Below are positions 1 through 12,147 of a stretch of DNA of 64,000 bases, one piece after another (position 1 is the first letter of the stretch; the number at the start of each line of letters is the position of its first letter). Source of the DNA: Chamaecrista fasciculata. Lineage: Eukaryota; Streptophyta; Magnoliopsida; Fabales; Fabaceae. Position numbers and translations under genes: made by a program. The notes under the pieces are model-generated. The model was not told where the DNA came from. It saw only the letters and a program-made list of their open reading frames with translations, and searched no databases. Location: contig QANZ01020749.1 in assembly GCA_003254925.1 (NCBI GenBank), forward strand, positions 75,356 through 139,355, given 5' to 3'.

Positions 1-430
1 AGATCTCAATTCGGTCCCATAACTTTTTCTGTTTCAATTTTGGTCCCATAACTTTGGCAATGGTCTCAATTTAGTCTCATAACTTATTTTGTTGCAATTT
101 TGATCCCATAACTTTTAAAAACGTCTCACCGTTGGTCCTAAGCTGATTTCCATTTATTATCGGCCGTTAAAGATGATCTGACATAATGAATTTGATGATG
201 ACGTGGCAAATATGGATAAAGTTATAAGATGGATAAAAATCAACTTGGAACCAATGGTTAGGGTATAATTGAAGGACCGAAATAGGACTTCAGCCCAAGA
301 AAAATTGAGGTTAGGATATAATTGACATCAACGTTTTACATTGAGGACATAATTGACATAAAACAAATATTAAGGGCATAATTGAAACTGACTCAAAACG
401 TTAAGAGCACAAAAAGGTCTTTTGGCATAA
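1..430. repeat. TIR-type nonautonomous element, left part cut by window edge
   Basis: The segment opens with repeated units of the form 'tcaatt(t)tggtcccataactttt' and ends with inverted-sense units such as 'aggacataattgaca' and 'gggcataattgaaactga'. This matches the arm layout of the foldback near 47,145-47,757, which also mixes 'ggtccc' units with 'gcataactga' units. No coding capacity is visible. The left terminus lies outside the window, so no target duplication can be checked. Confidence 0.5.
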
Positions 431-854
431 ACAATCTAAATTTTCTTTTCTTAATATTTCAAACAGAAGGAACGGAAGAATCCGCCTAACAAAGATGTTC
501 ATCTCTTCTTTTAGTCAGAGAAGTTCAAAACGACGTCTGAAAAAAATGTCAAAACTCATGAGTTCTAAAGAACAGAGAAACAGAATGTGGACATTTGTTC
601 GTGGTGACCCAACAACATGTAACAAGAAAGGAATATCTGTAGTTAACATATCATTTATCTAATATTCTCGTTATTATAATTTTCAATGGCAATAAACTAC
701 CAAAAAAACCTAACACTAACAGAAAGTCAAAATTTAAACAAGCCAAAAGTGCTCGAAATTCGCTGCCACAGACTTAACCAAAGGAAATTAACATCTGAGG
801 CTTCTAACTTTAAGGTATTTGTGGACAATAGAAGATGAATTTAGAGTGCTCCAA

Positions 855-3800
855 TCACGAAGTACTGCCAGCTTCAGCAGCCTTTTTCTCCTTCTGTTTC
901 TCCCTCTTTTTCTTGTTTCGTAATGCATTCTTGCTGCTTGATCTATATTAATTAACAATTATCAGTTAATAACACTAGCTGTATCACAAGTAAGGACGAA
1001 ATATCAGAAAGGAAAATTTTTGCTTACCCTGTAGGGCTCTGTCCAAGCAACTGCAATATAAATCATTTTGATATTCATTAGATACATGAACTAAATCATT
1101 AAACACGAAGCTCAAAGAATTTAAGGGGTACACAAATTTGTATTAATCAGCTGAAGCTTAAGTTTTAATGTTTTATGTACCTCAGCTTGAATAGCAGCTG
1201 CCTTCTTAGCATGTGGGGGGCAGTATGCAGCTTTGACTAATGTTGGCCCTTCACCTGATTTTAATCCACGCTCTTCAGGAAAAAAGAAAAAACAGAGCCC
1301 ACAGCTTAGCCAATCACTACAGGAAAAAAGAAAAAGAAAAAAAATAGAGCCCACAACTTAACCAATTGCTACAAAAAAAAACACAGCATAAAACCTGGAC
1401 GTTTGCTGTCTTCGACTTTTACTGCGCCCAGTGATTTAGTTAATTCAGCAATGTCACCAAACATATTGGGTGACTCCGGTTTCCAGTCAACCTGCAAAAA
1501 GTTAGGATACAATTCAATGCAGTTTTAGGAAAGACTATATAAAATATAGCAGGTCAAGGCATTACTGACCTGATACAACTTGTCAAACTTCTTCTCATAG
1601 TACAAAGACCCATCGTAGTTGAAAATTTTGATCCTTTAATTGAAGAAAAAAAGGCAAAAATTAAAAAAAAAATTATTGATTAGTGAATAAGATCAAGTCT
1701 ATGAAGATATGACCACTGACAAGCTGGAAAGGAGCACATTAAAATCAGCAAAAAAGTTCCCTTTAACATCATTAGAGTTTATTAAAGGCCTTCTTATGAT
1801 ATCAACTGAACAAAATAGAAGCGGCATGTCTGAATAGCCTTTGATAATTGATACCAATAAAAATATAAACTGGTAAATATGGGTAGACAATTGCTTATTT
1901 TCTGGCATGTGTAGCCATGGTCCCACTACTGGCCAAATATCACATACCCATTATCAACTTGAAGCCTTGGAGCTGTTGTAGCTGTCATGAAATAGTGTCC
2001 ATCAGGAGACCATTCACTTGTCACAGACCATTCAGCCTTAGTTTTTTGAATTTTTCTCTTCTCTACATAATCCCAGAATTCCTAGAAAGTAAGCATGAAA
2101 CAAATATATGAATTCCATATAAAAAACACATCTTTGCACTTTGCAAGCTTGCAAATGCCTTTATGCAAGTCATATAAAAGTACAGCGAATAATGATAGAA
2201 ACATGTAAGTTTCAGAACATGGCAACTGTTCAGTTTTTGTACTGAAGATTAAAGATCTCCCACAAACTACTCAAATCTCTAACCACTAGACCACCTAGTA
2301 GTTCCAGAAACATGTTTCCAAACTTCAGTATTTGTATCAAATTCTGAACTTGCATAAAATGCAGAAATAAAAACCTTACATCAGGCCAAAAAAAAAAACC
2401 TTACAGTTCCTTAAACAGAAGCATGTTAAAGTCTTAAAGATAGATATCTACTCAATAGTCGATATAAGAGCCAAAAGCATCTACAGACTCAGACCTAGGA
2501 CCAGAACACAAAACACTTAGCAACAAATTAACATCTATAATACACAATGTCATAGATAAGCTCCTACTCCACCCATAGGGGTAGTTGGAAAGTGCAAGAA
2601 GCAGAGGCACCCCAAAGTAAAATTACACAGCAAACGTTCTACTTTTATCTAAAACATGTATACACATACACACACATATATATAAAAGAATAATAGAATG
2701 TAAAGAAAATAGACCACAAATACAAGTCTCAATTTCAGTTGATTTAGACTATAACAGTTTGACTAGTTTCCAGCATTTACCAATTGCATTTCACACAACA
2801 AATCATTCATTATGATATTATTCAGATGAAAGAGAAGCTTATCCAAATTATGTCCAAGATACACAACACCTAAAAACAACATCTAAACGTAAGTGTAGTT
2901 CCTAATTTGATCTTTAAGCATGGAGTATTAGTCATCAATAAGACATCAAAAAAAAAAACAAAAACAAAAAACAAAAAGATCCATAATGATCCATGTCGAC
3001 ATACCATATCACCAGGTAAGTTGCCAAAGCCAGCCAAAACTATAACTGAAAACTGGAGGTCAAGGCCAAAAGGTTATTGAATAGTTTACTTTTAACCAGG
3101 TGTAGATGATTATTTCAAAAGAATAATCGGCAAAGGAAACAAAAATCCTCAGCCAAGGATACATTTTCCTTTTGGGTTCCATCGAATTGTATTGAAAGGA
3201 CCAGAGCCAAACTCCATGAGAGGATTGCCCTTCTTGTTAAACAGAGTTGCACCAGCAGGCATGACTAAAATATGTTAGGAAAACAAAATAATTCAAGGGA
3301 TGTATAAAGAAACACTTGAAACAAATATAAACAACACACAACATACCCAATATGGAACTCTGTAAAAATGTACAGTTCAATACACATCCAAAATCAATGA
3401 AGGAAATATCTACTCCAGTACGGTATTGAAAGGAGTTTGAAAGGTCACAAATAAGAAGGTTTAGTTCATTATATGAAGAATGGAGAAAGAAAGAGCAAAA
3501 AACTAAAGGGAGAAGAAGACTCAAGTGTCTTTTCAAGGCATTTTCTTAGATGATTCCAAAAGCATCTTCAGATAAGCAGATGCTTCGGCCAAACATGTTC
3601 ATTACTTTACCATCAGTACTGCTTTAGAGTAGATTAAACCCAGCCTTAGAATTTCAGTAGTGGGATCTTCCTACAGTACACATTTTGTGTCTCCAGTGTA
3701 TACCACAGAAAAAAGGATACAACCATACAAAACACAGAATTCCATGCCAGAACATGACCACTGGGCATCATGAACAGGTCCCTCTTTACCTGCCAATTTA

Positions 3801-5629
3801 GAACATTTTTGTTGTTATTGATTTTTGATTATATAGCCAATAACCAGTTTCTTCTTTCACTAACAGTAAGAACATACGAAGAGCCAATAATCCTTCTTGA
3901 GCCCCATCTGTTGTCAGGTAACACAACTTCGATTCTCCATAGTAGCTCTGATTGGTTTTATCAACATCTGATTGCACCAGAACTAGAAGTCCAGAAGAGC
4001 CACGATTCCAATTAAGTTGGACATTTGAGCATCTAAAAAAACTTCGTCGGGCAGTAGGTTGACTTTGAGAATCTTTTTGACAAGCAAATATTTGTACACT
4101 AGCGGGAATCCCCTGCAAGGTAGAAAACACCACTTTATATGTATTATGAATGAAAACCTGGACCTTTTAATGCTACTATTACTTCTAGACATTTGCCAGT
4201 CACTGCAGAGGCTGCAGTTAAAAACCTTATTGTTCCTAATCTTGATTAATAAGGGGTACCAATAAGGCAATAAGTTTTACCATGTACCAACCACAGAAAA
4301 CTGCAAATGATAAAACTTCATATCAGGCTTTTATAATGCAGCCTCTGTTTAGTACAACCTGATCCAATATGTGATTAAGCAATCAACCATAGAGAGGCTA
4401 CCAATTCAATTTAAGAGACGCAGATAACTGTACTAATGGAAAAAAAAATTATTGATGAAATTGTTTACCATGTTTAGCACAACATGATTTCATAAGTCCA
4501 ATTCCCTTGTTAATAAATTATTTGAGTATGTCCAACCAGTGAGCTCAACTATGAATGAGATAATCAAAAGGTAACAGCTACATCAGGTTAAGATTACAAT
4601 TCTTACAATGATAAAATGGAATACTTATCATTATCAATAAGGCATAATTTCCATATCCATAAAAAATATATGAAAGACAGTCGTACTAATTTTCAATTTA
4701 TACATGCAATTATCCAAGAATCGTCAGATGCAAACCTTGGACTCTGGAATAAATACAGCTACATGAGACCCAGGGGTCTTAGAAAGCTCAATTGCAGCAA
4801 CTCCTGGAACTTTCAACCGATAGATAACTCCTTTAGAGAAATCTCCAGTGTCAAAAAATTGTACCTCATTAGTTGCCATCCGGCACGCAACAGCTTCATC
4901 AGAGCTGAATTGAATAGATGGCCTGAAGGACGGACAATATTATGAATTTATGATTGCAACGTTAACTGTTGGGAGTATATTATCTATGCATCAGGAAAGC
5001 ATATGCATACGATATATTTTCACGACAAGTTCTCAAATCATTCAGTCCCCAAGAGAGGCAAAATATCCGAGAGCATGATAATTCAAGGGTAGGATGAGAG
5101 ACAAACTAAGTAAGAAGTAAGCGCCATTTTGTTTTCACAATTCATGACTACGTACCAAGTGGCTTTTGTCATGTTCTTTTGCGAATGTTGATAGACAGGA
5201 TCACCAGTCTCTATTTTCCATAAGGTGAGATTCTTTTCCTGTGGCGCTGAGGGTTTTTGAAAGGTTTGCAAAAAAGTTCCACAAGGGGACAAGACGGCAG
5301 CAGCAACATTAAGTACTTCAAAAGATCTAATCTCTTGAGAGGTTGCGCAATCAATCACAGAAATGATACAATGCGGTTTCATCACGATGAGTTTCGATCC
5401 ATTTTCACAGTATTTTGCATTCAAGCAAGGGACTTTATCAAGCTTGACGCCAGGTTGACCACTGGGAAAGGGAGGTCCAGTCCAGAGTGAGTACTCATCG
5501 GGTGTTCGAACTGAAAGAGAAGCAAAATAAATATAAGGGAAAGGAAAATAACGATATAGGTATGAGATTAGAAAGCGAAGAGTAGATACCTAATATCTCC
5601 AAAGATGGTGAGGGGTCACTGGACGCCAT
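855..5629 (-). CDS. EIF2A: Eukaryotic translation initiation factor 2A (eIF2A), 13 exons
   Basis: eIF2A is a WD40 beta-propeller factor that helps deliver initiator tRNA or otherwise supports noncanonical cytoplasmic initiation. It is distinct from eIF2-alpha. Exons read, in coding order: 5629-5590, 5510-5156, 4922-4736, 4112-3878, 3789-3724, 3264-3163, 3045-3005, 2081-1948, about 1633-1570, 1491-1396, 1276-1182, 1051-1029 and 944-855, joined with consistent phases. The product is about 508 residues, close to the family size. It begins MASSDPSPSLEIL and contains EYSLWTGPPF, the conserved LAGFGNLPGDM block, EFWDY and TSEWSPDGHYFMTATTAPRL. The C-terminus is a basic tail (SSSKNALRNKKKREK...GSTS). 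Exon 12 is a 23-nt microexon. The start ATG is followed by a short first exon ending at a good donor. An untranslated leader probably extends to about 5,950. Family assignment is secure; a 1-2 bp error at some junctions is possible. Confidence 0.93.
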
Positions 5630-6011
5630 TGCACAAGTCTGCGACTGCGAAGGAAAGATATAGGCAGTTCTGGCAAAGCTGAAAGTGACCCAGTTAAAAT
5701 CTCCAATATATTACAAGAAGGAGTAATGATTTGGGGTCGCAAAGGTATCAAAAGAAAAAGAACAAGTAGTAGTAGCAGTAGTTGTTACTGCTGAGTTGAA
5801 TTTCCAACTGGATTTGTTTATAGCTGAAGAGTACAAGGGATGTTATAATTATGATTTAGGCGGGACGAAAGAGGAGTAGGGTTTTAGGGTTTACCTCCGA
5901 ACCGATCGAGCAGACTCAAGCCCAGCGCTGGACAATGTAATTCACCGATACTCTCTTCAGATTTCAGGCACAACGACGTGCGACGGCGAATTATGCGTCT
6001 CATTCTCTAAT

Positions 6012-6815
6012 GGCCAAAGTGCGAATTTGGTACTCTAACTTTGTTGGAGTTCCAAAATCTGTCCTATAACTTTTTTTTGTCCCGAATTTGGTCCTGTAAT
6101 TTTGCTCCAGTTCCCAAATCAGTCTTATAACTTTTTTTGTCTTGTATTTGGTCCTTTATCTTTGCTCCAAGTCCCAAATCAGTCCTATATCCTTTTTTTG
6201 TCTCAATTTTGGTCTCATATGTTTTGAAAATTTCTCACTGTTAGTCCTCTATCTATTTTAAATTACAGCTTATCCCTAAAAACTTCAAGTCCCTTTCACT
6301 TTAGTCCCTAACTATCAAAATAAAAGTGAAAAAGCATCCCTGAAGATTCTCAAACCTTACATCTTGGTCCCTAATCCATGAATTCTTCATGAAATGGAAT
6401 AGAAATGCAAAAACAACACAAATTAAAGCAAATGACAGAGGGACCTAAACTGAAAACGCAAAAAATTTAAACCCACCGAAAAACGTACGGAAATCGACGA
6501 GAAACTCAAAAAATCATGCAAAAATCCCAATTCTCATTGAAATCTCTCTCAAATAATCGTCCTTAAATGCTTTAAGAAAGAATTTTCGAAAATCCACATT
6601 TTTGAGGAGGGGGGTGATAAAAAGATTCCCTGTGATTCCGAGAGAGAAATTCTAAAATCCCTTACATTTCTTCTATCATCTCCCTCTTCAAAAGTTTGAA
6701 TTTTCGAAAATTATTTTTTAAAGCATTTGAGAGCGGTTATTTGAGTGAGATTTCATTGAGAATTGAGGTTTTTGGATGAATTCTTGAGTTTCTCGGCGAT
6801 TTGCGAACATTTTGT
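6012..6815. mobile_element. Truncated foldback Mutator-like element (copy C)
   Basis: It begins with the same terminus as the complete copies at 12,148 and 39,621: 'ggccaaagtgcgaatttgg', followed by tandem 'ggtcctgtaactttgctccagttcccaaatcagtcctat' type units. The inner part carries inverted arms: about 6,480-6,600 is mirrored at 6,665-6,805. The right terminal 'ggaccaaattcgcactttggcc' is missing, so the element is truncated near 6,815. It sits directly upstream of the eIF2A leader. Confidence 0.7.
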
Positions 6816-6899
6816 AACTTTATCATGATAAACAATAAAAAATAATATCACATATAACATATTATGAATATATATTATAATTTTTAAAATTTTCATAAA

Positions 6900-7030
6900 A
6901 AATTATGAATTTTTAATTATTTATTTATATAAATATATGTCGTGTCGTGTTATGTAATTTTAAGAATCTAGTGTGTCAATGTGTCTGTGTCTCTGTCGTA
7001 TTCTGTGTCTGTGTCCATACTTCATAGTTA
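6900..7030. repeat. Dispersed 'gtgtcg/gtgtctgtgtc' repeat
   Basis: A short tract rich in gtgtc units ends with 'tgtgtccatacttcatag'. A related tract with 'gtgtcggacatgtgt' and a final 'tctgtgcttcatagagc' occurs at 23,650-23,955, inside a SEP15-like intron. This points to a dispersed repeat family. I cannot see its full ends or its class. Confidence 0.4.
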
Positions 7031-7503
7031 TGCTAATTGATCCTGTATTAATATTGAGCTAACTAATTAGTACAGCCGGACTAAACACTTATTACATGTT
7101 TATATAAATATAAATATAAATATATACTGCTCTACAAATAACATTTTTCCCACTCAAATTAAACTAAATAATTAATAATTAATACTCAATTGGATCAGTT
7201 ACATATACATCAACTGGCTATTTTTCTTCACATGAGTTTGCTCACAGCAAGTTTAAGAAAGGAAGCAAAATTTGTGAAATCTGGAACCAGGTTCGGCTTT
7301 AAACTCCTTGTCTTGTTTTTGAATTTAAACATATGCAGGGATATATCCACCTATTATTATAATTTCCCCTGCCACGATTATTCTGATACGGGCCTCTTCC
7401 ACGTGAATAAGAATTTCTTCCCCCTGAATTCTGTGTGCCCCTGCCACGATTAGGAACCTGATTTCCTCTACCAGAATTTCCATTATGCAAAGATGCATGA
7501 GCA

Positions 7504-7631
7504 ACATTAGCTAATACAATATCAGTAGCTTTGGACATTTGCAAACGCCATTCTTGTGCAAGTAATAACATTAGCTAATACAATATCAGTAGCTTTGGAC
7601 ATTTGCAAACGCCATTCTTGTGCAAGTAACA
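7504..7631. repeat. 64-bp direct tandem duplication within the Copia gag
   Basis: The block starting 'acattagctaatacaatatc' occurs at 7,504 and again at 7,568, nearly identical through 'cgccattcttgtgcaagtaa'. The period is 64 bp, not a multiple of three, so it shifts the gag frame. Confidence 0.85.
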
Positions 7632-7770
7632 AAGCAGTAACATCAGCAATGCTATATGAACCAATTCGAGTGAGCGAGCAAACAAAAGAATCATATTTTG
7701 ACGATAATCCATTATAGATGAAATTCAAATGATTATTGATTTGGAGTGGTTGTCCTATAGCAGCTAATGC

Positions 7771-8818
7771 TGTTGGGAATTAATAATAATAATAATATAA
7801 TATTATTGAAAGCATGAATATGTTGCATCAGATTTGAATTTTAGAGATTTAGTTTGTTTTTGAATTAGTCATATATACGAGTTAACTAGTAGTACATGAT
7901 TTTAGAGAAAAGTAGTTACTTTATTTTATTTATATTTTATTTAATTATGTGTATTTCCTCTATAAAAGAAATTTGATTTGTAGTTATTATGGAGCTATGA
8001 ATAGAAGCAAAGTCATGAGAAAAAAGAAAAAAAAAATTTATGATAGCTTTCATATTTCTTCCTCCCAAAAAATTCCTAACAGTGGTATCAGACCCTAAGT
8101 TGTTTTGAGAGTCTTCCGCTCTTGAAAGCCTTAGGTCCTTGAGAGTCTGTGAAGTAGAGTAGCACATCTCTCACATGTTGATATGATGTTGCTACAAAGA
8201 ATTATGCTAGTGGGAGGATCGAATCCTCGCCATTACTTTAGAGATTTGAGATTTCTGTTGAATAATTGCAAGAGCTCGGTGAAAGAATTGGCTCGAAGAA
8301 GATGAGCAAGTGAACGTTGCACAAAAAGGGAGAAAAGAAGAAGTGGATCTTTTGTGAGAAACTTACGAGATTTGATGATTTTTTGGAGAGATGGTGCTCC
8401 AATGGGTTAATGATGAGAGAGTGCATCATTAGCAAAATGATGAGAAAGTGCATCATTGTGGAAAGAAGAGAAACTTCAAAGAAATGATCCATGGAAAAGT
8501 TGAAGATTTCTGCGATTAAATTGAATTTTTNTTAATGATGACAAAGTGCATCATTGAAGCTTCGAACAAATGATCCATGGAAAAGTTGAAGATTTCTGCA
8601 ATTAAATTGAATTTTCTTGTGAAGAAATTTCAGTTTAAGGGAGGAAATGTTAGGATTTAGGAATAAATTAAGATTATTAATATTAGTGAAGTAAATAAAA
8701 TTCAGAATTTGAAAAAGAGTTGTTGAGCTTTTTCTGAGTTTGACCTAGTATTAGGGATTAATTTGTTTAAATTATTTATTTTATTGAGTTTGGTAGTAGC
8801 TATCATCTTTGTGAGAGA
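7771..8818 (+). mobile_element. TRIM-like miniature LTR retrotransposon inserted in Copia gag
   Basis: The 5' LTR is read as 7,771-8,081. It starts tgttgggaatt and ends aattcctaaca, so its ends are inverted matches. It is followed at once by an initiator-Met tRNA primer-binding site, tggtatcaga. A purine tract 'aagggaggaaa' at about 8,637-8,647 precedes a second 'tgttaggattt' start at 8,648, read as the 3' LTR. The internal region is only about 566 bp and non-coding, which fits a TRIM. The two LTRs have diverged strongly, so this is an old copy, and the 3' LTR is cut short at the 'nn' gap at 8,819. A 50-80 bp direct repeat ('atgatccatggaaaagttga') flanks the single N at 8,531. Confidence 0.65.
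8531..8531. other. Single-N assembly join in TRIM
   Basis: The sequences on both sides are related direct copies ('atgatccatggaaaagttga' at about 8,486 and 8,568). Confidence 0.8.
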
Positions 8819-8820
8819 NN

Positions 8821-9143
8821 TTGTTTGGGAGTTTTTAATGAGGAAAGGAATGGACACTTGTTAATCTTGTTTGGAAGTTATTAGTAATGGAATGGAATGG
8901 AGTGGACACATGTTATTTTTGGTTAATATAAGGATATAATTGTCATTAAAAAAATATAAAACTGTCCACTCCTTCCTTAGCACCCCAATTTGGGGTGCCA
9001 GCAAAAATTGAATTTTGGGGTGCCAAGTGTCCCTCCTTATCCACTCCACTCCCCCCTAAAAAAACTTCCAAACATAATTTTTTTATCTTTCGTCCCTTCC
9101 TCTCCTCTCCATTCCCCCATTGACACCCCATCCAAACATACCC
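8821..9143. mobile_element. MITE with 'tgtttgga' inverted ends
   Basis: The left end carries 'ttgtttgggag' and 'cttgtttggaagtt'. The right end carries 'cttccaaacataat' and 'ccatccaaacataccc', the inverted complement. About 320 bp long, no ORF. It lies between the gap that ends the TRIM and the resumption of the Copia gag. Its class is not certain; PIF/Harbinger or hAT MITEs have similar ends. Confidence 0.55.
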
Positions 9144-9676
9144 TTAAGTGACTTAATCTTGAGAAGATAAGCACATATCGCTAATGAACCTTTCTTCAAA
9201 CTATGAAGTTGCGCTTTATATTGCATTTCTTTTGCAATAGTTTGACTCGCACATAACGAGATAGGATTCTATGCCATACTTCAGAAGTACATTTACAACC
9301 TACAACTTGCGAAATCACAGTCTCTATCATTGACGATACCATGCAAGAGAGCAGCAATCGATCTTGACGCTGCCAATCAATGAACGCAGAGTTTATTTTC
9401 CCAAAAACTTCATCTTCAGCAGACAAGAACTTCGGTGGAACAGATGGAATTTCTTCAATAAATCTTTCTAGCTGATAACCAAGAATCGCAGACTCCATTT
9501 GCATATGCCATTGCAGAAAATCATTGTCATCTAATTTTACTGAGAATTGATGCAAAAAAGTGATGATTCGTGAATAAGGATCAACCTTCACGGTAGAAGA
9601 AGAAGGAAGAGGATTAGACGGAGCAGAAGGAGTTTGAGTGCTCTCCATGGACAGACTTTTTAGGCTTATGATACCA

Positions 9677-9871
9677 TATTATGATTTAGTGAAGTGAGAA
9701 AAAAGAGAAGAGAATGTATCTGTATTATTGAATAGAAGAGAATGTACAAGAGCTTATATAGGCAGAGCAAATACAACTGAAAAGCTAATTACAAAACTAT
9801 ATAATAGACTTTTGGTTATTGTTATTGACTGAATCCAGCTCATCTATTTCTCTAATAGTACACAATTCTCA
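9677..9871 (-). repeat. Copia 5' LTR (of the broken gag copy)
   Basis: On the minus strand, a tggtatcataagcc primer-binding site lies between this stretch and the gag ATG, at 9,663-9,676. The upstream 195 bp carries a TATA-like 'ctatataagctc' and 'acattctcttc' repeats and ends 'aaatcataata'. The outer boundary, near 'tgtactattagag' on the minus strand, is tentative. No second LTR was found, as expected for a truncated copy. Confidence 0.55.
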
Positions 9872-11816
9872 TATATATTCTGATGATGTTTGTTAATTGT
9901 TATTTGTTAATTGTTTGCATAATAGCATTGCATGCCTTAATTGATTAATTCGCTCTCTCTTTGTGTTTCTGGTAGTTAATAAATGGTTGTTGAGTTGTTG
10001 GTATGGATGAATCTTAGCCATATATATTACATATTCAGATCGAATGCAAAAGTAGAAAACGCAGAAGCAGAAGATAACAAGTAATTTGGTTTAAAAAAAA
10101 AAAGAAAAGAAGATAACAAGTAATTTATGAGGACCAAATAGAAGAAAAAGAAAATCCAAATTGTGGCTACGCTATTGCAGTGACAATTATCGGCAAGAAT
10201 TATATGTGCCCTTACTAATTCAGCTGCTTACTTACCAGCTAAATGCTAAATAGAAATGGTTTGAAGAAATAGTGACTTGCTGATGTTGCTTAGTTAGCTG
10301 ATCAATTATGTAGTTTACCCTCAGCTCATCCTGTATATAATACGAAAGCTTTCAATGAATAAAGAGTAAGAAGTTAATTTCATTCCTCATACACTTAAAT
10401 TTAATTTCTTCATGGTTGATTTGTTCCAAAGAAAAAAACTTCATAAGTTGATGAAGCAAGTTTGGGTTTCAGATTCACAGGTCAAAATACTGCTTAATTT
10501 GGCGCTCCTCTTTTACCATGTTATGCATTGATGCCACGTTGCCTTGGATCGCATATTCATTCCTTCACGATTCAGGACAACACCCATTGGACCACATTAA
10601 TTATTAGTTTATATTACACGATAATTTACCACTATAATATCTATCTAATGTGTACGTGCAGGCTGCCATATATATATATATATATGTTTATAATCGTAAC
10701 TAATTCATGAATCATGAGAGCTCTGATTCTGACTGATCCCTCTATAGTTTGGTCTTGTCATGCCAATTTCTTCACATTTTTTTTTTCTAAAAAAAGGTCT
10801 CATCTTTTTATGAATGACCTTACACATTTATCCTCCCCTCCTTATGTGGGAGCTATTGCTTACACGTTACCTAAGTACGTACGTGAAAATTAAGTTTGGG
10901 GAACTGGAGGGATTTGCTTCGGGTTTGACAGAGTCAGATCAGATGTAAATAGGGTAGGACTTCACTTAATGTGAAATTTCATTTTTCCAAATGGAAATAA
11001 TTTTCACTTTCTTGATTCTGTAATTTGTCTTTATTGTTTGTTGCTACCCATGTAATTTGGTCACGATTGTTGGGGTCTTGTGACTTGCAATTGTATTGGA
11101 ACTGTGTTTGTCTGCTTTCCATCTGCTTGTTCCCTCATATTTCTCCCAATATTATGCTACTTCTTTCTGTTGGGAATTGGAGTTGGGGGTTGGCACACAA
11201 GCCGGCGAAAAACAAATAAAGTTATTTTAAGGTTTTACTGATGAGATTAATCAAATTTACTTCAAAATCTATATGTAAAATATAATGTTCTTAATAACTA
11301 TATGCAAATCTTTCTAACATATTCTTTTTGAGAAAAAAGAAACTGATGAAGAACTATATATATCACTGATGAAGAACTATATAATGTTGTTAATTTTCCT
11401 CACATGGACCATATATATGTACAGTAGACGTACGGTATTTATCGATCACGAGGCTACAATAGCTTGATGAATATTTATCTTACCTGCTAAGTTTTAGGCT
11501 TAGGTTGATTCATGGAAGAATTTTGTAAGCAATAAATTCCTATGAGTTTTGACACGACAGCTGAAGCTCTACGTTGAAATTGTGTGACCTCACCCAACTC
11601 AAGGATGTTGTTAATTAGGGTGCATGGTTCCTACTACGCTATATCTAGAATGTACCCTACGGTCTTTTAATGCCAAAACTACAATAGCTGGTATTACATG
11701 ATATGTAATTGGTCAAAACTTCAAATTTGTCCTAAATATATGGGGTAGATTTTAAATTGGTCTTAAATATTTTATTAATTTCAGATTAGTCTTGTATATT
11801 TCTATAATTTATCAAA
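9872..11816. other. Intergenic, no gene recognised
   Basis: AT-rich sequence with a (TA)n run at about 10,667-10,685 and a short direct repeat 'ctgatgaagaactatata' near 11,342-11,385. The open frames here have no family resemblance or codon pattern that I trust. Confidence 0.5.
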
Positions 11817-12061
11817 TCTATACTATTCAAAAAAACAAGGTTTTCCTCTGCCACGTGTCAAGTTCTGCTTTTTTTTAGTAAATTTTGATTTTTTTTTCCT
11901 CTCAACCTGCAACTGACACGTGTCCCTCCTATCTTAATCACACATGGCAAATTTCACTTTCAATTTTGTTCTCCCGCCAGATGCCAATTCCATTTACTCT
12001 TACAATTCCCATTTTGAATTTTAAAATTTAATCTTCCACCATAAGCACGAGCCATTATGTT
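11817..12061 (+). mobile_element. Nonautonomous Helitron 5' part
   Basis: It starts 'tctatactattcaaaaaaac' followed by 'aaggtttt.ctctgccacgtgtc', the same as the start at 37,222. A TC start after A, with no target duplication, is the Helitron style. No ORF. It runs to the single N at 12,062, so the CTRR-type 3' end and its hairpin are not seen. Confidence 0.55.
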
Positions 12062-12147
12062 NCTAATGAAAATGTGGTAATTTCTCTTGTTTTAAGTTCA
12101 AATGAGACAAATTTAGATTTGTGGGTTGTTTTTTATGAATATTTTAT

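Larger units (their letters stand above)
7300..9648 (-). pseudogene. Broken Copia-type gag, split by nested insertions
   Basis: The N-terminal part (9648-about 9,145) starts at an ATG near 9648. It has Copia gag features: a hydrophobic N-terminal block and the QWHMQMESAILGY and VWHRILSRY stretches. A one-base frameshift lies near 9,245. The gag reading resumes at about 7,770-7,300 with the NFIYNGLSSKYDSF and ALLLAQEWR stretches and a Gly/Arg/Asn-rich tail. Between the parts lie a TRIM (7,771-about 8,818) and a MITE (8,821-about 9,143). A 64-bp tandem duplication at about 7,504-7,631 further breaks the frame. Protease, integrase and RT are absent, so this is a truncated, non-functional copy. 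An LTR lies upstream on the same strand. Confidence 0.85.

Noticed and set aside
9872..11816. Looked for a tRNA, microRNA hairpin or gene in this transposon-poor stretch
   Set aside because: No cloverleaf A/B boxes, convincing hairpin or coding frame could be found by eye.
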